Part shown: positions 20,036 to 31,423 of the stretch, piece after piece
Layout: every line of letters begins with the position of its first letter
How positions within the stretch are numbered: position 1 is the first letter of the stretch
Assembly: GCA_000827325.1 (NCBI GenBank)
Contig: KN832885.1
Location: 868,001-932,000 of the forward strand
Source: Oidiodendron maius Zn
Taxonomy: Eukaryota; Ascomycota; Leotiomycetes; Myxotrichaceae
DNA length: 64,000 nt
Direction of reading: 5' to 3'
Notes under the pieces: model-generated
Told to the model about the DNA's origin: nothing
Database searches by the model: none
What the model saw: only the letters and a program-made list of their open reading frames with translations
Translations under genes and position numbers: made by a program

Positions 20036-22029
20036 CTATACTGAAGCACTCGTTACGAAGCCCGTGGATGTCTTGACGGATCGCCATTCAAGTCCAAGAC
20101 ATCCGAAGACAGAGACACATGCTCCTGCTACACCTACATAAAACGTCTGTGAGAGTGCTTTGTTCAATGATGTGAGAACTGGCAGCAGATACTCTTGTGG
20201 GACAATATCTCGTAGGTTTGTAGCCCCAGTTCCTAAAATAGCTTCGGGAGTCAGGTTTAGACCCGGAATCGCTGAATTGAGATTGCTTAGGAGCCTGTTT
20301 TGGAAAACGTTTTGTGCAACGCTAATCTAAGGTTTATGGTCAGTATTCTATTATTCTATCGTGAGATTTCACCTTTGTTTGCAAATAAGTGAGAGTGCTC
20401 TGTGAAACTTGGTGAGGCGTGACGTAGACCAAAATTTCGTCTTTGCGTCCGTGGTACTGCATAGACAAAACTTGGGTTGGAGAGTGCTTACCATGATTGC
20501 GCCACCCAGAGTCTGAAAAAAGATGATAGCAGCTGTGCCAGTCGGAGTATCATTAATGCTTAGGACTGTCTGGGGAATAAGAACAGCCTGCATAAGTCCA
20601 GCGCCAATTCCAAGACCAAACAGCGCTTCAAAACCAATCCAAATATTAGATCCGGAATTCAACTCTAGCGTTGAAATAAGGCCAATACCTATTGCGGCAA
20701 CCGCGGTTGACATAATCATAAATGGCACGTAGTATCCTATTAGTGTAATCAAGACACCAGATATCATGGCCATACTGACAACACCGAGAAGCATAGGAAG
20801 GTTCATGAGGCCAGAGTGAACAGGCGAGGCACCCTTAATTGCTTGAAACCAGATGGGCAGATAGTAAAGCGCAATGAAATATGCCGCCGAAAGCTAGAGG
20901 ATTGTTAATACGAAACACTATTGAAGCGCTTTGATAAAACCGTCAAATGAAATCTTCTAATGCATGCAGAGGATGACATGGATATCGGAGTATCCGCATA
21001 AATAAAAGTACTTACAGAAAATGTGTACCAGCATCCAAATGCCATTGATCGCTGAGAAATGATGCGCGGGGGAGTGGTTGCATTGTCGCCGCTTTTTACC
21101 TGAACAATAATGAAGCCGATAATTAAAATCACGAAAATAACAAGAAGAACTATAATCCGTGCACTACCCCAGGGATAGGTGGTCCCACCCCATTGAAGAG
21201 CAAGTAGTAAGCATATAATTGACGGCATAAAAATGACAGTCCCAAGGGGGTCAAGCTGTAGAAGGCGAGATTTGAAGGTTGCTGTTTGTTCGATCATCTG
21301 GGGGGCTTTAAAGAACAGCGCTATTCCAATGAAGGTAACGCCTCCAATTGGTAAATTGATATAAAAACACCATCTCCAAGACAGATGATCAGTAAAAACA
21401 CCGCCCATAAGTGGTCCCACTACTGATGCAATCCCATACATCGCTCCTACAATACCAACATATATTGGCCGCTTGACCAGTGCTACAGAATGCGTTATGA
21501 TCACCACTCCTCCGATAAATATGCCTGCGGAACCAAGCCCGGCAATTGCTCTGCCGATGATCAGAGAGGTCGAAGTCGGGGCTGCACCACAGACTAGGGA
21601 CCCCAGTTCGAAGAGAGCAATGGCCACGAGATATACAATTTTAACATTGGAGTGTGTGTATATTTTACCAAACAGAAGCTGAGTCGCACATGTGGTTAGG
21701 AAATAGGCCGATCCATACCATCCTACATCGCCAAGAGCGTGGAATTCATCCGAAATCCGAGGGATTGCGGTCCCGATAATAGTATTATCCTGTGGATATT
21801 AAGTTAAGGGAGGTAGCCTTCAACACCAGATGCGCGTGCTTACCAGTGCGACAAGAAGAACTGAGAGCGCAACGGCTATCGTAATGGTCGCTAACTTCAC
21901 ACCAGTGGGATACGCAACTTCGTTCGTACTCTGGATTTCAGTGGCATCGTTGCCTAAGTCGGATACTTGATTCCCCTCTGTTTCAACCGCCTGTATCGGA
22001 TGCGCGCCAACTGCTTTCTCCTGGTCCAT
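20036..22029 (-). CDS. MFS drug:H+ antiporter, DHA2 family (14-TM type)
   Basis: Four exons (21844-22029, 21016-21789, 20492-20893, 20036-20326; 1653 nt, 550 aa). An acidic cytosolic N-terminus leads into TM1 and the motif DNTIIGTAIPRISDEF. Next come GDVGWYGSAYFLTTCATQLL, IIGRAIAGLGSAGIFIGG, motif C GIASVVGPLMGG and WRWCFYINLPIGGVT. After the central loop come SPVHSGLMNLPMLLGVV, FFQTLGGAIMISVAQNVFQN and a C-terminal TM (YVGVAGACVSVFG). These are hallmarks of fungal DHA2 exporters such as aflatoxin-pump and gliotoxin-pump relatives in the plasma membrane. The cargo is unknown, and no biosynthetic core gene is adjacent. Confidence 0.92.
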
Positions 22030-23407
22030 TAAGTGAAATAAACAGCAATACTGCTTTTATGGCCCCGCTGCGATAACAATGTACGAATCCGTTAACAATG
22101 ATGGCCCGGATAAGCTCAACTGACGTATATCCGTATGAGAAGTACCGGAAAAATATAATCAAGATGCTCCCCGTTATACGATCTTTGTGTAAGAGACAAA
22201 CGGTAACTAATAATTAGCAAATGCGGCACAGTTGATTACATCTGCTAGTTCCACCGTTTACTCATGTAGCTCATCGACTGTGGCAGCGAAACTAAGGCTT
22301 CCCCTCCTTTAGTCGTATTCGTGTTCCGGAACATTTCCAAATGAAGCGTCGTTAGTATAAAGTTCTACTATTAAAAGATGCACCTTGGACAATACTGGAA
22401 CCTTCTCCGTGACCAGATGCACATGTCTATGGAAAATGGCTTTCTCGATTGGTGTATTCCTCCAGGCGGGGTAATGATTTCGTATACAGCCCTATATGAG
22501 TGGTCGAATATTGCATGGATCCCGTGGGTAGCATATTATAGCACAGGTACTGCTATATTCAAACTCGCAGGATTGCCAGGCCGGCATTTATACTTTCAGC
22601 TTGAATTATATTCTCTACCTGCTCGCTATTAATATCTACCTACTAAACAGCAGTTTATAGACATGTTTTGCTTCGAGGCGATGGGTAGTTAGAGGTTCAG
22701 GAGCGTGCTTTTACAACCATCAGTAACCGAGGATAGTATAGGTTCCCTCGGACATGTCGCAAGTCAAAGCATGCGGCGCTCTCCAACTTTACACCTAGAC
22801 TAAATGTTAGTATTAAGAGTTGCAGAGAAAAGTTTAATTGAACGTGACTTCGTTACAGAGTCTATGTCCTACTTCATTCTAGCCGCGCATCGGAAAGATC
22901 ATTTCAGCGGTTTCACCAACTTTCTTCCACAACACGCAATATACATCCATCTGAGGTCAGCTCGAGGATTCCGATTATGAAGATGATTTCGTGATTGCTT
23001 AGAATTTTACAAAAAGGCTGAGTAACAGCAGTTCCTGGCTTGGGCCAGACTAGATGAGGACGATAAAGTTGCGGAGAAAAATGACATATTTAGAACACGT
23101 CATTATACGGTCACCGGCCAGTGCCAGTGCCACTTCACAAATAGCTACTCCGTCGCCTACTTTCAAAGCCATGAGCTTCCAGTAAGCTTCCAAGATAGAA
23201 TGATTACTTAAGATGCGATCCAATAGTTGTAAATGGTTCTCCACTGCTAGACGGGAGCCAAGTCTTTCAACCAGCGGCCCTACAGCCTGACGTACCCTAT
23301 GTTAATATCTTACGGCCTTGTGTCTTTTGCAGTTATTATTGATCAACCATTCAATTGACCTATACAATTTCTCACCTGCTAATAACGCGCGACATAATTG
23401 AGCGGAA
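22030..23407. other. Intergenic
   Basis: 1.4 kb with no convincing gene. An 84-codon frame at 22378-22632 and a 64-codon minus frame at 23050-23244 have no family features. The promoter of the transporter lies at the left end. Confidence 0.4.
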
Positions 23408-23611
23408 ATGGGATGTGGAATGAGCCATCCTCACGTGTATGGCCATCACCCGGCTGTTGTCACTCCTGTTATCCCGATAGTGCCCATGCGCCCACGCCCT
23501 GTCGTTGTGGTACCGATGGGTCCTAGAGTTAGCATGCGAAGAGGATACTACGGACGACCAGGGATGCATCGTCCGGTAGGGCGGCCCATGGGTGGACGAC
23601 GACGGTTCTAG
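23408..23611 (+). CDS. Small MGCG N-terminal, Pro/Arg/Val-rich protein
   Basis: 67 codons from the ATG at 23408: MGCGMSHPHVYGHHPAVV, then a repetitive Pro/Val/Met stretch (VIPIVPMRPRPVVVVPMGP) and a basic Gly/Arg tail (RRGYYGRPGMHRP, GGRRRF). The N-terminal MGC is a typical N-myristoylation plus palmitoylation signal, which would tether this basic peptide to a membrane (inference). It has no homologue I recognise. Biased composition and a clean start argue for a real gene, but the length leaves doubt. Confidence 0.45.
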   Translation: MGCGMSHPHVYGHHPAVVTPVIPIVPMRPRPVVVVPMGPRVSMRRGYYGRPGMHRPVGRPMGGRRRF

Positions 23612-24302
23612 GATCTCGCATGAGGAATATAGTTAGTACGTGCAAGCCGCAGGTCGTTTCTTGCAGTGTCATCTAAATGCTTATATTGCTTTAGCCTAAT
23701 ATTCTTAATGGCATTGAGTAAACATAACAGAAGGGCAGGAAACAAATAAAGCCAACTCCTTCAAGTACGCCTCATGACCTAAAATATATATATTCTCTAT
23801 ATTATTTATGCATTATCCTTGCCTGTATGACGTATTAGTTGAGTTGCGCGTAAAACGCAACGCGTCCCGTGAATTTTGCTCTCAATTGTAAGGTGAATTT
23901 GGAGTGGCACCAAATTCTCACGCCTACAGTTACTATATCGTAGCATATAAGTGAGATTTCTTTGATATTTTATGAATGAAATCTCACTTCCAGACCCTTT
24001 GCATACTCTTTAGTTACTACAACTAAATTAAAATTAAAGTAATATAATTTTCAAGCCCAAAAAGAGACAGGATTTCTAAGCTTCCTAGGATTTAACAACT
24101 CTGTGCAGAATATTTACCAACGTTACAGTTTGAAATGGAGATTACACTTCAAATTCCTAAATAAAAATACACTACTCCATAGAAACAATCATGGCCACAT
24201 ACTACACGCTTATTGCCATCTGATATAAACCCTCTATTTCTCATGAAGCATAAACAAACATCGATATTACACCCCCAAAGCGTACGCATTGGAAATTTTA
24301 TT
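23612..24302. other. Intergenic
   Basis: A+T-rich 3' flanks of two convergent genes. Nothing recognised. Confidence 0.45.
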
Positions 24303-25163
24303 CTATCTCCGGCGGTTTAACATAAGATATTCATGGTCACTCTGGCTCCTCTGTGACTCTGGCTCTTCCAATGGAAGGTTCAATTTCACAGCTGAGTTCA
24401 TTCGCATTTTCCCCAGCCCCATTAGCAACCACATAGTGCACACCGCGACCATATGAATAGCCGCAATCCATAGAACAGATATCATGGTTGTACCTAGCTT
24501 GCTGTCGGCACCAAATTGTTTAAAGTGATGTAAATCAGAGCTTGCCATAATGCCCGCAGCAGTGATATCGGCTGCAAAGATAATCCCAGTCATGAGGGTG
24601 GCAGTATTTAAGAAATACATGACAAGAGGACGGAACTTAAGTCGACAACATGCTGCGACCCCAGCACCTAGAACTAGGACGGCATTGAAAACTGCTGCTA
24701 TAAGCGCTGCTTCGGCAAATCGTACAAGACTCCTGAGAGTTTTTTTAAGATGAAGAAATGGGTACGGAACTTCAATTGTAGTGCCGTCGGTAGTGGTTAT
24801 CGTGGAAATATTGATCTTGTTGATATAATCAAAACCAGAGTTGGTGTAATTTGTCTCGCTGCCAGTGGTTGACGAATAACTCCAAATGTAAAAGGAGTAT
24901 TTGTCCGCTAACTGGATTGATGATGCCGAAATATTGTTGCTAGATGCCACCTCATTGGTGCTTGAGAGGTTGTCGAAGGAGATTATGTTCGTGAAAGTGG
25001 ACAAAGGCATGTTGAAGTCCTTGGTGTCGACAGTGAAGATGGGTCCAACGATATTATTTCCAATCCCACTCAGGCCAGATATGATGACCATGTTCAAGAA
25101 GCCAAAAGTCATTCCAAAGGGGATCGAGTTCGCAAAGAATGATTTGAGCTTTGGAGAAAGCAT
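24303..25163 (-). CDS. SUR7/PalI-family four-TM membrane protein
   Basis: 286 aa from the ATG at 25161-25163 (MLSPKLKSFFANSIPFG); the frame is open further upstream but has no ATG there. Topology is four helices: TM1 near residues 10-33, a long N-glycosylatable extracellular loop ending YSFYIWSYSS, then TM2 (ALIAAVFNAVLVLGAGVAA), TM3 (NTATLMTGIIFAADITAAG) and TM4 (VLWIAAIHMVAVCTMWLLM), and a short polar cytosolic tail. This layout is that of fungal SUR7/eisosome-associated claudin-like proteins in the plasma membrane. Single exon. A PalI-type pH sensor is a less likely alternative. Confidence 0.72.
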   Translation of the reverse strand: MLSPKLKSFFANSIPFGMTFGFLNMVIISGLSGIGNNIVGPIFTVDTKDFNMPLSTFTNIISFDNLSSTNEVASSNNISASSIQLADKYSFYIWSYSSTTGSETNYTNSGFDYINKINISTITTTDGTTIEVPYPFLHLKKTLRSLVRFAEAALIAAVFNAVLVLGAGVAACCRLKFRPLVMYFLNTATLMTGIIFAADITAAGIMASSDLHHFKQFGADSKLGTTMISVLWIAAIHMVAVCTMWLLMGLGKMRMNSAVKLNLPLEEPESQRSQSDHEYLMLNRRR

Positions 25164-25879
25164 TTTGAGCAGATAGAGTGCCGACGGACTTGAGGCGGAT
25201 GGAATGCGATTGAGGATTGGGGTGATATAACTGAGGAAGATGTTAAGCTTCACACCTTGGCAAGAGGAGACTTATTATAGAAAATTCCAAGAACGCGAAA
25301 CACAATGCGTATACGCACGCAATGACCTGTCGATCTTGCTGTGGTACGAACTATCATGCTGAATAGCTGACCAACGTCCTAGCTAATCGTAGTCCACGAC
25401 ATGGCACTTATACATGGCTTACCCGCGTGCCTTCTAGATCTTCCGAATAAAGCATTTTTTAGTCTGCTAACTTCGGTAGTCAATGCCATTACAAGCTTTA
25501 ATTGGATACTTTACATTGAAGCTTATCTCGGCAGTCGCCGTCCAAACTTGCGAGTACGAGCGAGACGAGGAAGCGACGTCTCAGCCAATTACAAACGCCA
25601 CCAGGTACCGTATCAGAACCGACAGGCAGCCTTTCCCAACAATAGAAAATAATCGTCTCAGGTAAGTAGGCAGACATTAATGTCCCTAGCATGCGTTAAA
25701 CTTTAACTGCTCGAGTGATTTGCCACCAGCATCATACTCAGCCTTCCACTCGACACTCGTAGAACATTTCCCTCTCCCGGCTGAGAAACGGTCCAGAATC
25801 TCGCTAGTCAAAATAAGTTAGAATAGCACGGCCAGCTGCGCATCAGGCAGCAATGCCATGAGTTATACGGGCCTGCAAG
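25164..25879. other. Intergenic
   Basis: Promoter side of the SUR7-like gene, then nothing recognisable up to the NADAR remnant. Confidence 0.4.
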
Positions 25880-26188
25880 ACTAATGGGCTCAGATGCTTC
25901 CACTATCTTAAGGCAATTCATTTCAAAGACTATGACGCTGCTAAGAGGATTAGGAGCGCCACAACTCCAAAGCAACAGAAAAGCATAGGCCGAAAAGTCA
26001 AAAAATTCAACGAAGAGGAGTGGAAGAACGTATCAAAGGAATATATGCAGCGCGTTATCGATGCAAAGTTTAATAGCAATGACCAGCTTAGAGAGAAGCT
26101 GCTAGCCACGGCCGATTTGGAGCTTGTGGAAGCGAATAAGTCGACCTCCTACCCCTGTATATTCATTGGCAGCTGTCAGCGTACATGA
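25880..26188 (+). pseudogene. NADAR-domain (YbiA-like) fragment
   Basis: The frame reads CFHYLKAIHFKDYDAAKRI, then TPKQQKSIGRKVKKFNEEEW, YMQRVIDAKFNSNDQLREKL and LLATADLELVEAN. It then runs out into unrelated residues and a TGA at 26186-26188. This matches the second half of the NADAR fold (K[A/S]xxFxDxxxAxxIL..., GRKVxxFxxxxW, KFxxNxxLxxxLLxTxxxxLVEA). NADAR proteins are N-glycosidases acting on riboflavin intermediates or ADP-ribose conjugates. The N-terminal third is missing (stop upstream), and the terminal WGxG segment is replaced by a minisatellite. Confidence 0.75.
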
Positions 26189-26190
26189 TC

Positions 26191-26304
26191 GTTGCTGTGG
26201 ATTGTTTGTTGCCGTTGATTGTTTGTTGCCGTTGATTGTTTGTTGCCGTTGATTGTTTGTTGCCGTTGATTGTTTGTTGCCGTGGATTATTCGTTGCCGT
26301 GGAA
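26191..26304. repeat. 17-bp minisatellite GTTGATTGTTTGTTGCC
   Basis: Four perfect units are flanked by degenerate units (GTTGCTGTGGATTGTTTGTTGCC before, GTGGATTATTCGTTGCC after). It begins exactly where the NADAR homology ends. Confidence 0.92.
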
Positions 26305-27238
26305 GCCACTTTCTCTTATGGATGAAAGACAATACCAAAATCACGCCTTCAAAAAGAACGAGTGTAGAATTTGTAGGTGGTTTCAATAGGACGGAGGAGA
26401 CATTAACTACCTTTAAAGATGGGCTTACTATCGCACGTCGAGTTATACACGGAGATAAAGCCTTTTAAACCATCAAAGAAACTCTTTTACAGTCTAATAA
26501 TGAAGAGATCCGCAGTTATGCAAAGGGTTATACACTATACAACTCTCCTCCTGATGCTACCAAGGCAGTTAAGTATTTCGTCGGCCGCCAATGCGAAGAT
26601 TTTAAGTTAACACAACCAAACCGCGGTCCTACTGTTCCTTCATCTCGACTAAACAACTACTGTGGATCACCCCCCAATCTTTCACCAAGTAACTCCAACT
26701 ATTAGCGCGATGGCCGTGGCCCTAGTGCTTTCTCGACTATGCCTTTGCATCAACTATCAAAAGGTCACCAACGCTTAGTAATTAGCAGTATGTCGAGTGT
26801 GACCGTGAGCAGAGCATGGTTGCGTTGCGAGCACAAGCTAGAGCAACAATCCAAATGTATCGAAATTCCAAGAACTCTGACCACTTGGACAGACTCATGA
26901 AGCGTCAATGGTGTCTCTAATACGTAGAATCAAGCTTCGGCCAATGAATTGGGCTTAAACATGGAAATGCTATGCTCGGCACGGCTCATCTGACCCTTTA
27001 TATGAGTTATCACATGATTAAGAAGTACAGTGCTGGGATCTCTGTCTTAAAATAATTACTTCAGCACATAGATTTATCTACATATTAGTAAATTTATATT
27101 AAGCATATACAGCGTGTAAAGGATGAATAGTAATCTAGGTAGAGGCCAGAGTTTTCAGGCGGCTGTGGCCTTGAAGTCCAAATCGTCCGAAGGTGTGACT
27201 GTGGCGTAAGTCAATAAAGAGCCAGCTACTTCAGATCT
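26305..27238. other. Intergenic
   Basis: No supported gene. The short frames lack motifs. Confidence 0.4.
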
Positions 27239-28946
27239 CTAATATCCAAGTTTAAACCCGCCCCAGTTAAGTCTTGAGAAAGTCCCAGAGGGATCATAAG
27301 CCGCTCGTATAGTCCTCATGCGATCTACAGATGCTTCAGGAAATGAATCGAATGGGTTCTGCCACTCGCCAGCGTCGCCCATGTAAACGTGGTCTCTTGC
27401 AAGGCCAAGTTCCTCGTTAACTCGATGAAGATTTTCAGTTAACTGCCTAGACCAAGATGTTATACGGAGGTCATCTGATGCCAAATCCCACCCTGTGCTA
27501 AATTGCCACCCTTATAGTTACAACTGTTAGAACAGTACTACTCTATACTTTCCCCAAAGGTAAATTAAAGGAATGTAACTCACAGACTGCAGGCTCAGCT
27601 TTAAGGCCCCAGACATTTCCAACACCATTCGTCAGTGCTACTCTGGCTGCCCCCGCGGGTGCAGTATTCATCACGAAGGTTGGAAAAAGCCCTTGGACAT
27701 CTGAAATTTGGTCTACAGCCTCTTTCCAGGTTTGATAAATTTCGTACAGGCGATCCGTATTAGGAAAAATGGCTTTATGAGAAAACATGACCCTATACCG
27801 CATGCATTACTATCTGAAATATGGGATGGATGTGACTATCTAATAGAACGTACCTAAACATTTGTTTTGGGGTATCTAAGCCCGAGGCCCATTGCTGAAG
27901 TGTTGTGACGTTGTTTATCTTTATTTCCCCTGGAATTGTCGAAAAGTTTGTAAACTGAGACGGTGGATTGCTGACTCCTGCTTGAACACCAAGAATAGAT
28001 GCACCGACTACCTTCGTTGTTGCATTGTATTGGACAGTGATAACTGCGCCAGCAGCGATGGGCTCGGGATCATCCAAAGACGCAAGCTCACACGTGGCCT
28101 TGATAAAATCTTTGATATAGCTCTCATTGTAAAGCTGGATTGTCGTACTGATTTGGGGAATGTGATAGGTCTTGAGAGTAAACTTGGTAACGAGGCCAAA
28201 GTTATTAGCACCACCTTTTAGCGCCCAAAACAAATCGGGATGCGAAATGCGATTTGCTTTGACCTGAGTGCCATTACCCAAAACGACATCGTAGTTGACG
28301 ACGTTGTCCATGGCATAGCCATACTTGTTGATGAAGTAATGTACGCCCCCAATTAGAGTCAGACCAGGAACACCAATCGTCTTTAGGCGACCACCAATTG
28401 CAGCGCGACCATATGGTTCGAGTGCTTCGTAGACATCATACCATGTCATCCCTGGGCCAACTTCAATTGTATCATTGTTGACAGTATACTCGGTGAATTT
28501 GCTCAATGTTATGAGGACGCCTCCATCGATGTTGTTTGAACCTGGAAACTGTGTGCACTTAGTCAAAAGCATAAATAATTGCATGAAATTATTGTACATA
28601 CGTTCATATGGCCACCACCCCGTATGGCAAACTGTACATCGTTTGACGAGAGGAGCTTGATAGCGTCTGCTACCTCGTCTGCTGTATCGGGCTGGAAGAT
28701 ACAAGCTGGATGTAAATCGGCGCGGACGTCCCAATACGATTCGGTCTCGGCGGTATAATTCGCTGAGGTTGTGAGCAACACCTTGCCAGGGTAGGTATCA
28801 TACAGCTGCGTGCATGCACACACTGTTCCAGAAGTGAAATTTAATGCCGAAGTGACTGTCAGACTTGTCGGAATGCCCGGCACATCTGAAGTAGCAGACG
28901 ATACCGCTAATAAGGGCAAGTAGACTAGATGCATTCGGGAGAACAT
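27239..28946 (-). CDS. Secreted BBE-type FAD-linked oxidoreductase
   Basis: Four exons (28602-28946, 27854-28548, 27584-27792, 27239-27492; 1503 nt, 500 aa). The signal peptide (MFSRMHLVYLPLLAVSSATS) is followed by the PCMH FAD domain: HPACIFQPDTADEVADAI, then FAIRGGGHMN with the flavin-linking His, NNIDGGVLITLSKF, GLTLIGGVHYFINKYGYAMD and HPDLFWALKGGANNFGLVTK. The C-terminal BBE segment ends MRTIRAAYDPSGTFSRLNWG. The bicovalent Cys position is IGGVHYF, with no Cys, so the flavin is probably monocovalent. Such secreted enzymes oxidise sugars or secondary metabolites with O2. Start at 28946 is preferred because it places the signal peptide first. Confidence 0.9.
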
Positions 28947-29941
28947 TTTGACCGAAAGAAATTTGCTTGGGTGCTGAATGGTCTCCAGAAGTGACAATTG
29001 AAATGGCGACTGAGTCAGAATCTGGGAGCAAAACACCCTTTATGGAATTTCCGCGACTATGATATAGCATTTCCGGCAGATAACCTCGGTCCCGAATTCT
29101 CATATAATCTAAGAGTATCCCTAATTTCATCATGAAGATCCCTACCAGATTGCGGCAGAGTGATACGTATCGGCTGCCGGCCATTCAGTTGGCTCTAAGC
29201 GATACCTGCAAAGCATATAACGGCGCGGTCGTATTCGGAATCGGCAATTGAGATGATAATGGCAATAATCAGGCACCAGCTATTTAAATGACATACCGCG
29301 TCGTTGAAATTCAGCCGGCATTCTGTGACCGCTCGTAGTCGCTCGTACTCGTCAGGAAGCCGCTACGGCTCGATACCAATGAGAGGGTCCGACTAAGGGA
29401 TAGTGCTTATCGCAGCTCGCTACTCCGTATATCTTATTACACTAGTACCTGCTGCGCAGCCCACAACCCGTCTTGCATGGCGTCCGGTGGATCCGTTCCA
29501 CCAACTATATTCGCGCGGAGAGAGGCGAGGCGCTGTCTTCAGCCCTGTGGCCTTCCAGGCACCCAAGGATACATCTAGATTAAAGCTTGATCTGGGGGGT
29601 ATTCTCTTGCCGTGTCGCCGTCATTGGCAGAAGCTATCAGCCACGCTTACTGCCAGGCGATTGATGACGATGGTGATGATGAGTTAAATGTTGGACGGTA
29701 TATGCCCTTGTTCGAGGCTTTTCAAGAATTGCTTGGAACCTTCGAAGCAAACGGTGGGACGGGATGAACATAAATAGCAAGAAAATCCACATTTCATTTG
29801 GTTTTATCATCCAGTTACCATTCTTCAGACCAGATCACTCTTCAGACCAAAGCCTGTTCTCAATCATCTATTCTTAAATATATTCTTAAACATCTAAGTA
29901 CACAAGGTCTATAGGCATATCTCCCCCCTGTTTAAAGCAGT
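28947..29941. other. Intergenic, divergent promoters
   Basis: Spacer between divergent genes. A 94-codon frame at 29403-29687 shows no domain. CT-rich sequence and CAGACCA repeats occur just upstream of 29942. Confidence 0.4.
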
Positions 29942-31137
29942 ATGGAGAGTCCTGAAATCGCCAAGACGCCAACGACTTATATCATGGGGCCATCAACCAA
30001 AGAGAAATCGGTAGAGGCTCCTCCTCAATACAGTGCATACAATTTCGAAGCGGAATCAAACTATGAACACAAACCAATTGTTATTCCCCGTAAAGAACCC
30101 TTCTGCTTCGACTGTCCTATATCTTCTAACAGAACGCAGAATCCACCAACCTCTTCTTCATCAAGACTTTCTCACCTTTTGCGCGCTGTCACTCTCCTGC
30201 ACTTGCTGGGCTCCAAAATCCAATTTCAGAATCCGAATTCTTGGCCTTTATTGACCGTCTTAATGAGGTCTTTCTCTCTCTCCCTGTGTTCCAAGCTGCG
30301 CACATCGCTGGCGGAGCTCTGCTTGGCACCCAAGTGCTTCCCGCTCAAGCCGTCGGTGGTGTGCTGCAAGTAACATCTGTCCTGGCCTCCGCGGGCACCT
30401 CCTTCATACGCGTCCGGAAATTCATGAAGATGGCCAATGCAGAGATCTTCAATCCACGTGGCCTATACGTGAAGGTCCAAACGACGAAGGTGATGATGGC
30501 AAGCGTGGGTTTCGCGGAAACTGACCAGAAAGGGAAGCTAGGCTTACCACCGCTCGAAACGGTGGTTGACCTTGAAACATACAGTCCCACGCCCTCACCT
30601 AATGGAATCGACGACAAGTCTGCTGCTGCCATCTCGCCGCTTAAAGATCCTCGCCTTTTGCGTCTGCAGGCATTGGAAGGATATATCGCACCGCTTAACT
30701 TTGAAGTCCCAGAACCGCCGCCAGAAAGTTCTTTCAGCAAGTACACCCAGGCACCTTTACGATGGGTTAACAAGAAGCAAAGCAATCACTTGGTAAAAGC
30801 GGAAGCAAAATATCACAAGAGGCGCGAGAGTAAAGCAGAAGCGGTGGCAGCCGAGACGTCGAAATTCGACGTCGAAATCAATGACATCGATAGACAGATT
30901 GAGATGCTACAACTCGAGTCCGTCGGCTGCGTCGAAGGGGTGTGGGGAAAGCAAGACGAAATCGAGGCGTTGAATATACGCAAGCAGGAGGAAATGGACA
31001 AGCGGGATGTAAAGGTAAAGGAGATGTATAAGGATATAGATAAGAAGATGAGTAAGGTGTACAAGAAGGAAGAGAAGATAACGAACCGTATTTTGTGGAT
31101 TGTAATTGACAAGTTAGATGGGAGAGAAACAGAATAA
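29942..31137 (+). CDS. Conserved-type fungal protein with C-terminal coiled coil, function unknown
   Basis: The ATG at 29942 opens MESPEIAKTPTTYIMGPSTK. A 50-nt intron at 30090-30139 (donor GTAAAG, branch TTCTAACAG, acceptor ACGCAG) joins to STNLFFIKTFSPFARCHSPA. Exons of 148 and 998 nt give 381 aa. A central Gly/Ala-rich hydrophobic stretch (AAHIAGGALLGTQVLP, QAVGGVLQVTSVLASAG) may be a membrane-interacting helix. The last 130 residues are Lys/Glu-rich and heptad-like (IDRQIEMLQL, KQEEMDKRDVKVKEMYKDID). No signal peptide and no known enzyme motif. The frame that starts at 30241 is only the second exon. Confidence 0.78.
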
Positions 31138-31423
31138 GCAGGGATACAATATAATTCGAATATATATCTATAGATGGACTGCAATTGAAATTCACTTTTG
31201 GGAGTATGTTCATGTGGAACAGAGATATCAACAACGTACAATATTATAAAAGGCTATCATTACTCAGGCCTAACCGGTATGTTACCGTTCCGTACCATAA
31301 AAGCTTTGACCCTTGCCTACTGGATCCAATCTATTCCAATCAAAGCCCCGGCCATATACATACGTGTCTAATAATCGTGTACAGGTATACATGCAGTCAA
31401 AATGGTATCTTAGCAGCTGCAAT

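Noticed and set aside
30345-31241. Minus-strand ORFs opposite the coiled-coil gene
   Set aside because: Shadows of the Lys/Glu-rich plus-strand coding sequence.
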